A stretch of 64,000 bases of DNA from Candidatus Rhodoferax mariagerensis (GCA_016719055.1 JADKAW010000058.1:51413-115412); one strand, 5' to 3'. Counted from the stretch's first letter, positions 40,136-50,534 are shown. Numbers and translations: made by a program. The notes: generated from the sequence alone by a model not told the origin.

Positions 40136-40744
40136 TTACATCCCGCCGATACCGGCCAGCCTGCCCGTAAGCCGCTTCACCATTTCGTCAGTGCTCTGCC
40201 ATGCCGCGATTGAATGACGGTTGAGTTCGTTCATCAGTCGCAGATAGGTTTTCCAGTGCATCCCTTTGGGCTTGTCACCCTGCGGGTTGGCAACACCTGC
40301 GCACCAGCCCATCCGCCTGCGCAGTTTGTCGGCCCGCTCGAATGGCTTGCTTGATTCACCCGTCCGGGTTGACTGATAAGTCAGTTGCTGGCAATGACGG
40401 CATGAAAACATTTTGCCGCTGTACAGCAGCGCGACACGCTTGCCACAGCAGGGGCATAGCCACCAGGTACGCTGTCCGCCGTAGTTGCAAGGTGTGTGCT
40501 CGATTCTCACCCGGTAATTCATATCCTGCCCTGCCGCGCCACCATGCCGATAGATCAGCCACACGCTATCTTCGTTGACGGTAACGCTGATACTGCCGTT
40601 GGGTTTGCCGTTGCGTGTCCAAGATGATGTAAACCGTGAGCCGGGTATCAGTACCCCGTCACGCTGTAACTTGCGCACGTCCAGGGTGTTGCGGCCCTTG
40701 GTGGTGCTCTTGCCGCCGTGCCTGCCTGAGTTGGAACCGCCCAT
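40136..40744 (-). CDS. Hypothetical zinc-ribbon protein of mobile elements
   Basis: 202 residues. Starts MGGSNSGRHGGKSTTKGRNT, a basic Gly-rich tail followed by VRKLQRDGVLIPGSRFTSSW. The centre has two Cys pairs (WWLCPCCGKRVALLY and MFSCRHCQQLTYQSTRTGES), the pattern of a zinc ribbon, and the C-terminus is helical (RADKLRRRMGW). Similar proteins occur in prophages and genomic islands of proteobacteria; no function is known to me. It is the first gene from attL and is read towards the tRNA. Confidence 0.75.
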   Translation of the reverse strand: MGGSNSGRHGGKSTTKGRNTLDVRKLQRDGVLIPGSRFTSSWTRNGKPNGSISVTVNEDSVWLIYRHGGAAGQDMNYRVRIEHTPCNYGGQRTWWLCPCCGKRVALLYSGKMFSCRHCQQLTYQSTRTGESSKPFERADKLRRRMGWCAGVANPQGDKPKGMHWKTYLRLMNELNRHSIAAWQSTDEMVKRLTGRLAGIGGM

Positions 40745-40918
40745 GTTGAAGTCTCCAAAAATTCACCTAAATCATTAGGCAAGTTAACAGTGTGTTGTTT
40801 ACTTTTTGCGCTAACTTATGCACTAACTAACCCTGTAACTCCCGTCCAGTATGCGCTAGCAGCTATTTATTCTGTAGCGTTTGCCTGTTCACTTTTCTTG
40901 ACCTGTGATCTACGGTGT

Positions 40919-41071
40919 TTAGTTGTCAAACGTGGCAATTCTTTGGTGCCTGAAAGTCGTGTTTCCGTGGAAACCGACTTGGAAACCAGGCTTGGAAACC
41001 GGCCATTTCATGGATACCGGACTGGCGCTGCCCGTCAACAGCTTGGTGGTGGTGCGTTTCTGTCTGGTCAT
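40919..41071 (-). CDS. Possible small protein under the ATTACCCGGTAAT operator
   Basis: 50 codons from an ATG at 41071 (MTRQKRTTTKLLTGSASPVS, then a Pro/Phe/Arg-rich end). The ATG lies directly beside the palindrome 41076-41088, the same arrangement as for the RHH gene, which is the only reason to list it. There is no recognisable domain and the codon pattern is weak. Confidence 0.3.
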   Translation of the reverse strand: MTRQKRTTTKLLTGSASPVSMKWPVSKPGFQVGFHGNTTFRHQRIATFDN

Positions 41072-41075
41072 GATG

Positions 41076-41088
41076 ATTACCCGGTAAT
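41076..41088. promoter_or_regulatory. ATTACCCGGTAAT palindrome, candidate operator
   Basis: A 13-bp palindrome between the RHH gene (stop at 41091) and the small ORF at 40919-41071, identical to the operator copy at 41353. A related GTTACCCGGTAAT at 41200-41212 lies inside the RHH gene. Confidence 0.6.
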
Positions 41089-41090
41089 GG

Positions 41091-41348
41091 TTACTTGGCT
41101 TGGACGCGATCAAAGTAGGCATCTTGTTGGCTACCGTCCATTGTGGTCAGTAGCGCTTTTTGTGCATCAACAATCAGGGTTTGCAACATGGCCCGTTGCG
41201 TTACCCGGTAATGTGCCGCCATGCGTTTGAGTGCTGTCTGCGCATCAGCGTCAATCAGCAGGTCGAGCCGTCTGGCGCTTTGGGTGTCAATGTCCTTGCA
41301 GTGCCGCGCCCGATATGCTGCCTGTATCTGCGCATTGGTCAGTGCCAT
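41091..41348 (-). CDS. Ribbon-helix-helix-like DNA-binding regulator
   Basis: 85 residues: MALTNAQIQAAYRARHCKDI, then LDLLIDADAQTALKRMAAHY and RVTQRAMLQTLIVDAQKALL. The Leu-rich strand followed by two helices is the layout of small RHH/CopG-like repressors found in genomic islands. Two copies of a 13-bp palindrome lie directly upstream of its start (41353-41365 and 41381-41393) and one just downstream of its stop, which points to autoregulation and control of the neighbour. The family assignment is by pattern and moderate. Confidence 0.65.
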   Translation of the reverse strand: MALTNAQIQAAYRARHCKDIDTQSARRLDLLIDADAQTALKRMAAHYRVTQRAMLQTLIVDAQKALLTTMDGSQQDAYFDRVQAK

Positions 41349-41352
41349 GATA

Positions 41353-41393
41353 ATTACCCGGTAATGAATGAAGTGCCGATATTACCGGGTAAT
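41353..41393. promoter_or_regulatory. Pair of ATTACC(C/G)GGTAAT operators
   Basis: ATTACCCGGTAAT (41353-41365) and ATTACCGGGTAAT (41381-41393), 28 bp apart centre to centre (under three helical turns), 4 bp upstream of the RHH start codon. The first would cover the ribosome site. The remaining bases to 41524 hold no gene. Confidence 0.7.
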
Positions 41394-41524
41394 GATAGTG
41401 CGCGCTACTGCCTTCAGTTGTTTCGTACTGTTTTCACTCACTGGCTGGTCACTTTTGTTGCGGGCGGTGTTGGTGATGAACACGCTGGTGGTGCAGCCGC
41501 TCAGGCAATGCGCCACCAAGTTGA

Positions 41525-44367
41525 TCAATCGGTAACTGCCTCAATCGGCAATTGACCTGCATGTTTCTCCACCACATCCTGCATCCCCGCAGCATCACCC
41601 ACCACCACATCTGCGGCCCAAGTGCCAAAGCCGCCGTGTTCATTGACAGCTTTCACCCACAGCGCCAGTGCAGCGCGCTTGGCCTGGTCTTGCGGTGAGT
41701 CTTCGCCCTTAATTTCCAGCACCAGCGTTTTGCCGGAGGTGTAGCGAACCAAAAAGTCCGGGATGAACTTGCGCTTGGAGCCATTCCACAAGTACAGGAT
41801 GCTGAAACCCAAGGTGATCGTTTTTGACCCAGGCGGCAACCTTCGTGTGGGCTTCAACCACGTTGGCGGCGTATTTCTCCCAGCCGCTATCGACCACGAT
41901 GTGGCTGATCTGACAGCGCCGGGTTGGCTCGGTGATGCGGGTGGTGTACCAAGTGCGCATGTCGCGGGTGCTGCCTATCGGGCGCTCGCCATCGAACACC
42001 GGTTCCAGCTTGTGAGTGTTTTGCTCGATCACAAACCTCATCAAGTGCTGGGTGATCAGGTCGATGTGCAGCGAATACAAAATTCGCTTGCGCAACGGGT
42101 CTTGGTGGAACAGCGACGGAATGTCGATCTTCTTCGATGCCAGAAACTCTTCTACCAGCCGCACCAGTTGGTACAGCAGGTATTCACGCTGCCCCCTGAA
42201 TTGCTCTTTCAGCAACTCAAATGCCCGCTGCGCTGCCTTGAACACCAGTCGTTGCAGGCGGAATTCTTCGGGCAGTTTTTCCAGATCAATGGTGACCACC
42301 TGGCTCCAGTCTGCTGCACCGCCCAGGGCGGGCGCAATGTCGGCATGCAAGGCAACGCTGGCCGGGTCGATCTTGAGAACACTGACCCGGCTCCACTCGA
42401 CCACCAGTTGCGGACGCACGATGCTGTCGATGCGCAAGATGTTGGGCCACTTGATCTCATACACATTGCGCTCGCTCAATGCCTCGATCTGAGTGCTGGG
42501 CTTAGGTGGTGGCGGTGGTGGCCCGTCACCACCCGATTGCAAGGCCACTGACAGCGGCACCCCAAACACATTGACAAACTCGGGCAGGTAGAGGCCATCA
42601 GCATCCTTGTCATAGGCCACGCGGCGCAGGCCCCGGCCAATCACCTGCTCACACAGCAGCTGGCTGGTAAAGGCGCGCAGGCCCATGATGTGGGTCACGT
42701 TCTTGGCATCCCAGCCCTCGCTCAGCATGGCGACCGACACCACGTTTTGCAGGTCTTGTCCCGCCTGTCCGCGCTTGCCGACGGTATCAACCAGTTCCCG
42801 CAGCAGCTCTTCTTTTTTCATGCCGCGCAGGGCTTCCTTGCGCGATTCGGGGATGCGCAGCCTCAGCAATCGCCCGCAGATGCAGTTCGTAATCTTTGTC
42901 AGCAGTGGCGGTCTCGCCCAGCTCGGCTTTTTCCAGCACCTTGGAATCGACACGAAAGGTGCGTACAGCGTTGTGCAATTCGGGCCATTCGGCATATCCC
43001 TTGGCAAAGTAGTGCTCTACCCGTGCGGCGGTCTCGGTGCGGTTGCAGACTGTCAGCATGACCGGCGGCGAAATGTGACCCAAGGCGGCCCAGTCTGCGG
43101 CAGTGACGCGCCAGTCAGCACCCAGCAGCGTATAGGCTTGCTGCACCAAGGTGGGTAGTGCCTCATGGTCTTGAGCCTTGCGATTCAGATCATCGGCTAC
43201 CTCCGGCTCGCGGTACAGGTGGTAGAGCTTGGGGCGCAGCGTTTGTGCATTGGGCAGGGCATCGTCGCGCACCACCACACGCGGGGTCTTGACCAACCCG
43301 GCCTCAATGGCGTCGTTCAGGCCAAAGTCAGATACCACCCAGGTGAACAGACCCACTTCGGTATTGGTGCGCCCAGTTGGTGCAAAAGGCGTGGCCGACA
43401 AATCAAAGCAGCGGGCAATGCGCCGGGTTTTGTGAATCCGGTCCAGCCCCTCGACCCAGCGTGTCGCTTCGTCAAGGTCGATTCCCAGCTCTGCTGCCTC
43501 GGCTTTGCTGATTTTGATGTCGGCAGGTGTGCGGTAGGCATGGTGGGCTTCATCGTTGATGATGACCAAGTCTTTGTGACTGGCCAGCTTGCCCAGCACA
43601 CGTTTGGTAAAGACTTCATCGCTTTCCTTGCCTTTTTTGACCACAGAACGGTCTTGCCCTTTAAGTGGCATCAGCGTGTGCCAGTTTTCAATCAGCACAT
43701 CGGCGCGGTTGAGCTTTTGGCGCAGGGCCTCGGACGGGCACAACTCGAAACTGTCGTAATAGTTGTCAAGGTTGCCCGGCATCAGCACTTGCAGGCGCGA
43801 TTTGACGGTCAGGCCGGGGGCGACCAGAAATACTGCACTGGAATACTTGCGCGGCGATTTGGGGTAGGTCAGCGCATTGAGCACCTGCCAAGTGATGATC
43901 ATGGCCATCACCGTGGTTTTGCCGCTGCCAGTGGCCATTTTGTTGCACAGCCGCTCAAACGTGCCGCCGTCACCCTGAATATGGATGCCCTGCCGGTATT
44001 CGGGCTGTGCTTCAAGGTTCCAGATCAGGGTTTCTATGGCTTCAAGCTGGCAGAAGTAAAACGGGTACTGGCGGTCAGATACCTTGTCCTTGTCCCACCA
44101 GTGGATCAGCAACTCGCGCGTGATAGCCGTCACACCCGGCCAGCCTTCTGCGCGCCAAAGCGCCACACGCTGACGAATGTCATCGACCAAAGGGATAGTT
44201 ACCTGGCGGCGGGTGTTATTGCGGGTGTCGATGATCTCGTAGCCCGCCGGGCGGCGCTTGGGCTCCAGACGCAGGGTGCGGTCGGTGTTTTCTGCCCAGT
44301 GCTGTAGCGGCTCGGCAAACGCAGAATTGATGATCAGCGAGGTCGGCGAACTGTTGGGGGCACTCAT
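41525..44367 (-). CDS. Type III-like restriction enzyme Res subunit (two frameshifts)
   Basis: About 947 codons once corrected. Residues 1-510: helicase domain 1 with LCNKMATGSGKTTVMAMIIT (Walker A), VIINDEAHHAYRT (DEAH box) and FDLSATPFAPTGR. The frame shifts near 42860; domain 2 continues with VSVAMLSEGWDAKNVTHIMG and CEQVIGRGLRR (motif VI). A second shift near 41815 leads to the nuclease end, IPDFLVRYTSGKTLVLEIKG, a PD-(D/E)xK site. It translocates on DNA and cuts near unmodified sites together with the Mod subunit 12 bp upstream. Both shifts need one or two bases and are probably errors. Confidence 0.9.
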
Positions 44368-44379
44368 GGCGTGCGCCTG

Positions 44380-47300
44380 TCAAGCGGCGGCAACGGGTGC
44401 CACCAGCCGCATCACCTTGAGCGACTCGATGCCCCGGTCATCTACGATTTTGACCGCCACCATGTTGTTGGCACCCGCTTCAAACGGCAGAGAGACGGTG
44501 CCAACAAAGTATTGCAGCAAATCTTCGTCCAGTTCGGCGCGAATGTCTTTTTTGAGCTTCATCCAGCCCTCGTCCTTGCCTGCCATTGGAAAGAAAAACT
44601 GGTGCGGGAAAAGTGAACGACCGTCGTAATCGGTATCCAGCGACCATGCGGCAATCTTGCCTTTGCCACCGGAAACCAGTTCGCCTTTGGCAGTGTCGAA
44701 ATAGTCAAAGCCATTGACCTCGACCTGCCACAGGCCATCAGCCAGTGGCGTCAAATGCACCTCTGGCTGGCCCATCAGCCAGAAACTTTGATTGGTGGTG
44801 GCTTTGGATTTGGCTTTTTTCAGGTCTTCGGTCAGCAGGTCGGTGTTCATCTGCGCTTTGAGTGCGGTGATGCCTTTGATCGCGTCGATGTCTTTGGCCG
44901 CTTCGGGGTCAAAGGCAAAAGCGCAAAACACGATCATCTTGGGCAGAGGAAACAACTCGCCAGCCTCGCGCTGGGCATGTTCCACCTGACGCTGTTCGAG
45001 TGCGCCATACTCCGGGCCGAAACTGATGACCACGCGCTCGCCCGTATCCAGGTGGCCGCTGGCGTGCAGGCAGGTGGTGCCGGGCAGAACCTCCAGTTCG
45101 GCGAATTTCAGCATTTGCACTGGTTCGCCTGGCCGCTTGACACCACGAACGCCGGTTTTCAGTAGTTCGTCGCGCCAGGTTTGCTGGCGGCTGGTGTTGC
45201 CGCTGCGGGCCACCGACATATCAGCCAAATTGGCCTCTAGCGCCGGTGGAACATGCGCAGAGTGCTCTTCAAGAGATAGCACGGTAGGGAATGGCACGGC
45301 CTCGACAGTGAACGGGCCGGTGATGCGCAACTTGTTTTTGGTCTTCTCGGGCTGGTCGTACAACGTCTCGTTGTCGGCCTGCGCCGCAATGGAGCGATCC
45401 ATTTCGGCCTGCATCTTCTGGCGGGCAGCATGAAAGCCTTTGAAGGCATCGGCCACAGGACCGGTCAAGGCATCCGGGTTCTGGCGATTAGCTGGCCAGT
45501 GGTCGGGATAGTCAAAAGGCACTTCCCATTCCAGCAGCGCCGCGCCTTTCTTGCCCAATGGCAGCGTCTGGCCTTTGCGAGCGCCACCAAGCACGGTAAA
45601 TGACTTGGATGGCGGGGCTGCCTTGAAGGCCATATTCAGAGCGGCCAGCGCAGTCTCGATGTTGGGGTGAAGCCGCTCGTAAATGGCATCAATCTCGGGG
45701 TTGTTGGCAATACTTTTCAGGGTGACATGCGGCACGGTCTTGTAAATGAAGCCGCCCTTGAGTCCTTCGTGCGGATAGCGCAGGGCGAAATAATCAAAAC
45801 TGGCGGTCATCAGGCGCTGCTTGGTCAGGGTGACCGCCACCCGCGAGGTGTCGCAGGTGATCCAGCGACGGCCCCACTTTTCGGCGACATAAGCTGTTGT
45901 GCCGCTACCGCAGGTCGGGTCCAGCACGAGGTCGCCAGGGTCGGTGGTCATCAACATGCAGCGTTCGATGCCTTTCGTGTTGCCCGCCGCACAATAACCA
46001 GCAAACCCCCCGCCCCGCGGGGGCCCCCCCCAACGCCCCCCGAAGGGGAAAAGGCGGAAAGCCCCCAAAAACCGGCGCCTCCACCCCGGCCCCCCCCCAC
46101 CCCCGCCGGCTCCCCCCCCCGGCCAGCCCCCCCCCCCCCCCGCGGGCGGGCGGGGGAGGGGGGGGCCCGCACCCCCCGCCCCCCCAGCGGGAGGGGGGGG
46201 AGGCAGCGCGGGCGCCGGGGGGGGCGCGGGCGCGGCCGGCCCGGGCGGGCCGCCCCCCCGCCCCCGGGGGCGGCCCGGGGGGGGGCCCCCCGGGGGCCCG
46301 GCCGGGCGAGCCCCGCCCGGGCCGCCCCGCCCCCCCGCAGCGCCGCACCCCCACCCCGGGGCCCCGGCCGCGCCCCCGCGGGGGGGAGGCCCGCCGCCGG
46401 CGGGGGGGGCCCCGCGCGCGGGAGCGAGCGGGCCGGGCACCCCGGGGGGCCGCCCCCGCGGGGGGCCCCCAGGGGGCCGACCGGCGCAAGGGGGGGCCCC
46501 AAACCCGCGCCCCGCCCCCCCCGGCCGGCCGCCGGGGGGGGCCCGCGCGCGGGGGGGGCGGGGCGGGGGGAGGGGCGGGCGGGCGGCCCCCCGGGGCGCC
46601 GGGGCCCGGGGCGGGCCGCCGGGGGGGGGCACCCGGGGGGGGGCCGGCCCCCCGGCCCGCCCCGCCGGGGCCGGCCGGGGGGGGCGGGCGGGGCGGGGGG
46701 GGCGGGGGGGGGGGGGGGGGGGGGGCCATGCCCTCTTTTTGCAGCAGGCTGTTCATCACCAGCAAGCTGTCCCCGGCCACGAGGCGATTGGCCCAGCCCC
46801 GGTCGTGCTTGTAGAAATCCAAGGCTGAGTGATACGGCAGGCTCTCAAAAGGTGCTTCAAACAGGCCGGGCTGGAAACCTTGTGAGTGTTTTAAGACTTT
46901 TTGGCCTGTAGCCCCCGTTCCACTTGCGCTAGAAGCTATTTTGATAATAGCGTTCTGGCGCTTGTTGACGGCGCTCAGGATGGTCATCGCATCAATGCGC
47001 TCATGCACATGCAGGCTGACGGTATCGACCTCAAAGCTGGTGCGCTCGGCCTTGCCAGTCCATTGCAGGTAGGGCGCACTCAGGCGGCGCAATTCCATCA
47101 GGGCGGCTCGCATGGCAGTGGGGTCATCACCGGCCAAGGCCGCTTCAATCAGCTTTTCAGCTTGGGCGCGTGTACCATCGAATTGCAGCGCCGGGTCCAG
47201 GTGCGGGTCGTAGCGGTAAACGGTTTTGGGCTGATCGGGGGGGTCGCTGGCCTCGTTGACCAGCCCGACTTCTGGATTGTTTTTGCGCCGATCCGGGTAA

Positions 47301-47686
47301 CGGTAGCTCAGCACCTGCGGCTCATCGGGCTGGGCCGCTTGCATTGCGGCTCTGGCTTTTGCAGGTTTGACGGGTGGCACGCTGGGCGGGTTGGCCAGCA
47401 GATCAAGTGTGACGGGTTCGGCTTGCAAGTCAAAGTCCGGGCGAGCTGACCCGCCAGCGCGTGCGGTTGACCCGCCACGGCCTTTGCCCTTGATGGCCTG
47501 TCCCGATGACAACAGGGCATCACGCGCCAGCTTGAAGCTGTCTTCTCCTGTCAAGCCCAAACCCGCATCGCGCGCAGCAAGGGCGAATCGCTCAAGCAGT
47601 GTGGCGTTTCCAATGTTGGTGTGGTCTTTTGGCAGCAAGTCCAGAAGGATGGCTGCCAGTTGTTGCGGTAGCGCGTCAGTCATCAA
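44380..47686 (-). CDS. Type III-like DNA methyltransferase Mod subunit (catalytic core overwritten)
   Basis: The N-terminal 315 residues read normally (LLDLLPKDHTNIGNATLLER, RAALMELRRLSAPYLQWTGK, RGWANRLVAGDSLLVMNSLL, QKEGMA), the lead-in to the DPPY motif. Then 46006-46725 is G/C-only filler in all frames. Beyond it the protein resumes with GIERCMLMTTDPGDLVLDPT (the SAM-binding motif I end CGSGTTAYVAEKWGRRWITC) and about 480 further residues of the Mod C-terminus. The DPPY box and the target recognition domain would lie in the missing 240 residues. Expected length is about 1100 residues. The true gene is probably intact. Confidence 0.85.
46006..46725. other. Low-complexity G/C filler, probable assembly artefact
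   Basis: About 720 bp made of C and G runs with rare A; no T occurs on the + strand from 46112 to 46728. It begins and ends abruptly inside the mod gene and fills roughly the length of the missing methyltransferase core. Long open frames on both strands here are meaningless. Confidence 0.9.
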
Positions 47687-47810
47687 TGCACCTGCGCTTT
47701 TTGACCTGCTCTGGTGATTAAGCCAGGCGATTGGTAAAGTGGAATCTGCGCTTCAACAACCGAAGCAGACAGCGCTGCCTCTGGCCAAATGTGATAGCAA
47801 TCCGGATTTT

Positions 47811-49067
47811 TCATGAACCAACCACCACCATTGGGGCAGCGTTGAAAATCTCATACCAACCGGCCAGTTCTGCCTTGGGCAAGGATTTGCCAAGGACATC
47901 CAGAAATTCCTTGTCACGGGTTGATTCGACCGTGATGTTTTTGTAAACAACTTTGACGCTGGGTTCAATGACGCGCAGGTTGTCCAAGCCCTTGCGCACC
48001 AATTCAGCGATTTGGTCCCGATTGAGCTTGCGCTTTGCACTGGCCTGCGCCATGCGCTTTTCAATCAAATCAACTACATTGGTGACCCGCTTTTCATGGT
48101 CGCCTTTGACCAGCTTGGTAAATCCTTCTACCCACTCTTTCAGAATGATCTCGAAGGCCGCTTTGCCTGCTTCAAACTTGACCTTGTCTGTATGGCGAAT
48201 GAGTTTGCCAAAGCCAGGCAAGTTCACGATGTAGCGCACACCCAAGTCGTCCCAATAAGCCCGTATCTCGGCTTGAGTCGTTGGTTTTGTCAATAGGCTC
48301 CCGTCTCTCCGGTAGGCTTGTTCGCCATTGACCAGCACACCCACTTCAACGGCTTTGTCAGCATCGGTATTGAAGGGCTGCACCGTGGTGTGCAGCAAGG
48401 CTTGAAGTTCCTCTGGTGCATCCGAGTTCACAATCAGGCTGTCAAGGCGCATTTCGCGCTTGGTCAGTTCGGCTCCGCGCAACACGGTTTCAATGAACTG
48501 GAATTTGGCCGAAAAGACACGCGACAGGCGTGAAAGATCAAATGGTGCAGGTGGTGCAGCCCTGATGGCAGCCGCTACTTTTTCAACCTGTTCAGCCTTG
48601 AGCACCGATTGCCCGATTTGAGGCTGTGCATCCGGCTGGGCAGGATCAACGCCAAGGGCTGCTGGCATTGCATCAAAAGTCTGTGGCGTAAGAATCAGCC
48701 CGTTCGCTTCCTCACTGGTGCGCGGCGCTTCAAACATCAATGGGGTGGGTGTCCAGATCATCACCTCGTCATCGGACATCAATAGTCCGAGGCGAATGCC
48801 TTGCTGCTTGCGGATTTTGATATTGCATCGGGTGGCCGTTGCCATCAGCTTTTCGAGCGACGGCGCATCGCAGTAACCCAATCGGCAAGACTCTTCGTCA
48901 GCATCGAGCACGATCATGATTTGTGCAGCCGCTCTACCTTCGATGCAGGCCACAAGTGCCGCGGATGTAATCGCAGAGACGCCAGGTGCGACATAGACCA
49001 ACCGCCTGCGCGCCTGACCGATGCTGGCTGCCACATCATCATCTTGAATCGATCTAAAAACCTGCAT
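47811..49067 (-). CDS. Uncharacterised protein upstream of mod, possibly PLD-like
   Basis: 418 residues from the ATG at 49067 (MQVFRSIQDDDVAASIGQAR), preceded by GGGAG; a longer frame from 49178 lacks a ribosome site. The N-terminal 130 residues (RRRLVYVAPGVSAITSAALV, IMIVLDADEESCRLGYCD, GIRLGLLMSDDEVMIWTPTP) follow the strand order of phospholipase D-like domains but show no HKD motif. The C-terminal half is helical and basic (DLIEKRMAQASAKRKLNRDQ). It is transcribed with mod and res and is divergent to the XRE gene. A role as accessory or sensor of the restriction system is inferred. Confidence 0.65.
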   Translation of the reverse strand: MQVFRSIQDDDVAASIGQARRRLVYVAPGVSAITSAALVACIEGRAAAQIMIVLDADEESCRLGYCDAPSLEKLMATATRCNIKIRKQQGIRLGLLMSDDEVMIWTPTPLMFEAPRTSEEANGLILTPQTFDAMPAALGVDPAQPDAQPQIGQSVLKAEQVEKVAAAIRAAPPAPFDLSRLSRVFSAKFQFIETVLRGAELTKREMRLDSLIVNSDAPEELQALLHTTVQPFNTDADKAVEVGVLVNGEQAYRRDGSLLTKPTTQAEIRAYWDDLGVRYIVNLPGFGKLIRHTDKVKFEAGKAAFEIILKEWVEGFTKLVKGDHEKRVTNVVDLIEKRMAQASAKRKLNRDQIAELVRKGLDNLRVIEPSVKVVYKNITVESTRDKEFLDVLGKSLPKAELAGWYEIFNAAPMVVVGS

Positions 49068-49242
49068 GCTTACTCCCGTTGCTGCGACTGGCCTTATTGC
49101 GCCTCGGTCGGGTTGTGGACAGCCTATGGGTGCTTGCGTTGCAGCCTGATCGGTCTTTTTATTGTGACAAATAGGCAAATCATACAGTCATATTCGACAA
49201 ATGGGCTTTGCCAAGGGGTCACTTTCAAAAGAAAAATCCCCT

Positions 49243-49599
49243 ATGCACATTGGTCAAATCATTCGTTCATTGCGGGAGCAAAAGGGCTGGTCACAGGAGA
49301 AGTTGGCACTCGATGCCGGAATGGGTACAAGTCATATTTCACGGATCGAGCGTGGCGAACGCCGTCTGCCTACCAGTCGCTTGGATGCGCTTGCTATTGC
49401 TTTGGGCACCACACCGGCAGCCATGTTTGCCGAACTGGAAGGATTACCACCGCCATTGGTAAATGCTGATCAAAACGACAATCAGAAAGTAGATTTTTCG
49501 TCTGAAGCGATTGAACTGCGCAAGACGTTCCGCAAACTTTCGATGCCATACCGCAGACTGGTCGTTGACTTTGCGCACATGCTGGCCAAGCAAATGTAG
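49243..49599 (+). CDS. XRE-family transcriptional regulator
   Basis: 118 residues from the ATG at 49243 (MHIGQIIRSLREQKGWSQEK); an upstream ATG at 49201 adds 14 atypical residues. The HTH is LALDAGMGTSHISRIERGER, followed by RLDALAIALGTTPAAMFAEL. The C-terminal 50 residues have no domain I know. It is divergent from the restriction-modification operon with a 175-bp gap between start codons, so it probably controls that operon, like C-proteins of other restriction systems. Confidence 0.85.
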   Translation: MHIGQIIRSLREQKGWSQEKLALDAGMGTSHISRIERGERRLPTSRLDALAIALGTTPAAMFAELEGLPPPLVNADQNDNQKVDFSSEAIELRKTFRKLSMPYRRLVVDFAHMLAKQM

Positions 49600-50127
49600 G
49601 CTGACGGCTTCCGTGCAGCGGTGACATCTGTCGCGTCATCTGACAGCCGCTACAAAACTTATGGCGCCATTCATTGCCTGTTTGATGTTCTGCCGGTAAA
49701 CTGTCTCCAACTGGCGGGGCATCCGGAAAATCAGCTGCCGGATTTGCCGCTTCTGCGGTTAAAGGATCAGGGGAATGCGTTTCGACGTGGTGCTGTCCCT
49801 GCTGCCAGCCTTTTAATTGGTGGGCGCGTCTCTAGCGATTCTCCAGCGCCGCTAGATTCAGACTCAGGAGCGATACCAGCTATTCCTGATGACACGCACA
49901 TGTTCAGTGTAGCTCGGTGCCGTTTGACTGGCTGTATTGTGAGTGAAGCCTACGCCATAAACAAAGAAGCCCTCGAAAAATCGAAGGCTCTTGCTACGGC
50001 GGCTCCGGCCATACTTGCCATGCACCGTGATTCCATCAGCAAAGAGAGTGTAGTACAGCTAGACTAAATGCACCAGCGAGAAACCTCCCGCCAGCCACTT
50101 TTGACCCTTGCCGTTCAGCATAAGCCC
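49600..50127. other. Gene-poor stretch
   Basis: 528 bp. An open frame exists on the + strand (49621-50067), but it has no domain, no ribosome site and an unconvincing composition. A hairpin-like GCCCTCGAAAAATCGAAGGC lies near 49970. Nothing else is seen. Confidence 0.5.
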
Positions 50128-50361
50128 CTACCTGCTACCGTACCGCAGCTCCCAATTCCGGTTCATCCGCGCTATGTCATCCTTGAACTTTTGAATTTGC
50201 TCCGCTTGGGTCAGCTCTGGCCCCTCCTCGCGTGACAAAATCTCATCAAATTTTTTGCGCAGTGCCTCGATATTCCCAGGAGCTATCTCCGGCTTTTTCT
50301 GCGCGGCCGACAGCCTGGCTGCCTGCTCCAGCGCGTCGAGTCGTTTTTCAAGTGTTGCCAT
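50128..50361 (-). CDS. Small MATLEKR-type coiled-coil protein (paralog 1)
   Basis: 77 residues starting MATLEKRLDALEQAARLSAA. The N-terminal heptad pattern (L-x2-R-L-x2-L-E) is shared with the next two genes and with the C-terminus of the DUF5681 gene (ELTKRIDKLEG). The remainder is charged and helical (ALRKKFDEILSREEGPELTQ). Its start overlaps the end of the preceding gene by 14 bp. Unknown function; the shared leader helix suggests that the paralogs may hetero-oligomerise. Confidence 0.65.
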   Translation of the reverse strand: MATLEKRLDALEQAARLSAAQKKPEIAPGNIEALRKKFDEILSREEGPELTQAEQIQKFKDDIARMNRNWELRYGSR

Positions 50362-50530
50362 GGTCACCCCCCGGTACTTTCTCAACCAGCGCGCGCACCT
50401 TGTCGGCATCCGGCCCCCCCTGCGCCAGAAGGTAGGTATATCGAACTGCACGCTCGGCATCGGTGTAATTCCGCCGTGGTGCCTGCTGAACAGATTCCAG
50501 CCTGGAAAGTCTTGTTTCAATCGTTGCCAT
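50348..50530 (-). CDS. Small MATIETR-type protein (paralog 2)
   Basis: 60 residues: MATIETRLSRLESVQQAPRR followed by NYTDAERAVRYTYLLAQGGP and a short tail. The first 12 residues match the neighbouring genes; the rest differs. It begins 4 bp after the stop of paralog 3 and overlaps paralog 1 by 14 bp. No domain is known to me. Confidence 0.62.
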   Translation of the reverse strand: MATIETRLSRLESVQQAPRRNYTDAERAVRYTYLLAQGGPDADKVRALVEKVPGGDHGNT

Positions 50531-50534
50531 CGCG

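Noticed and set aside
39735..40217. A 160-codon + strand frame just inside attL
   Set aside because: It overlaps the arm-site repeats and the antisense of the zinc-ribbon gene and has no recognisable feature.
45667..46911. Long Pro/Gly/Arg-rich open frames on both strands across 45.9-46.9 kb
   Set aside because: They come from the T-free G/C filler, which has no stop codons in any frame; only the normal sequence on either side is coding.
49621..50067. A 148-codon + strand frame
   Set aside because: No ribosome site, no domain and a composition unlike the neighbouring genes.
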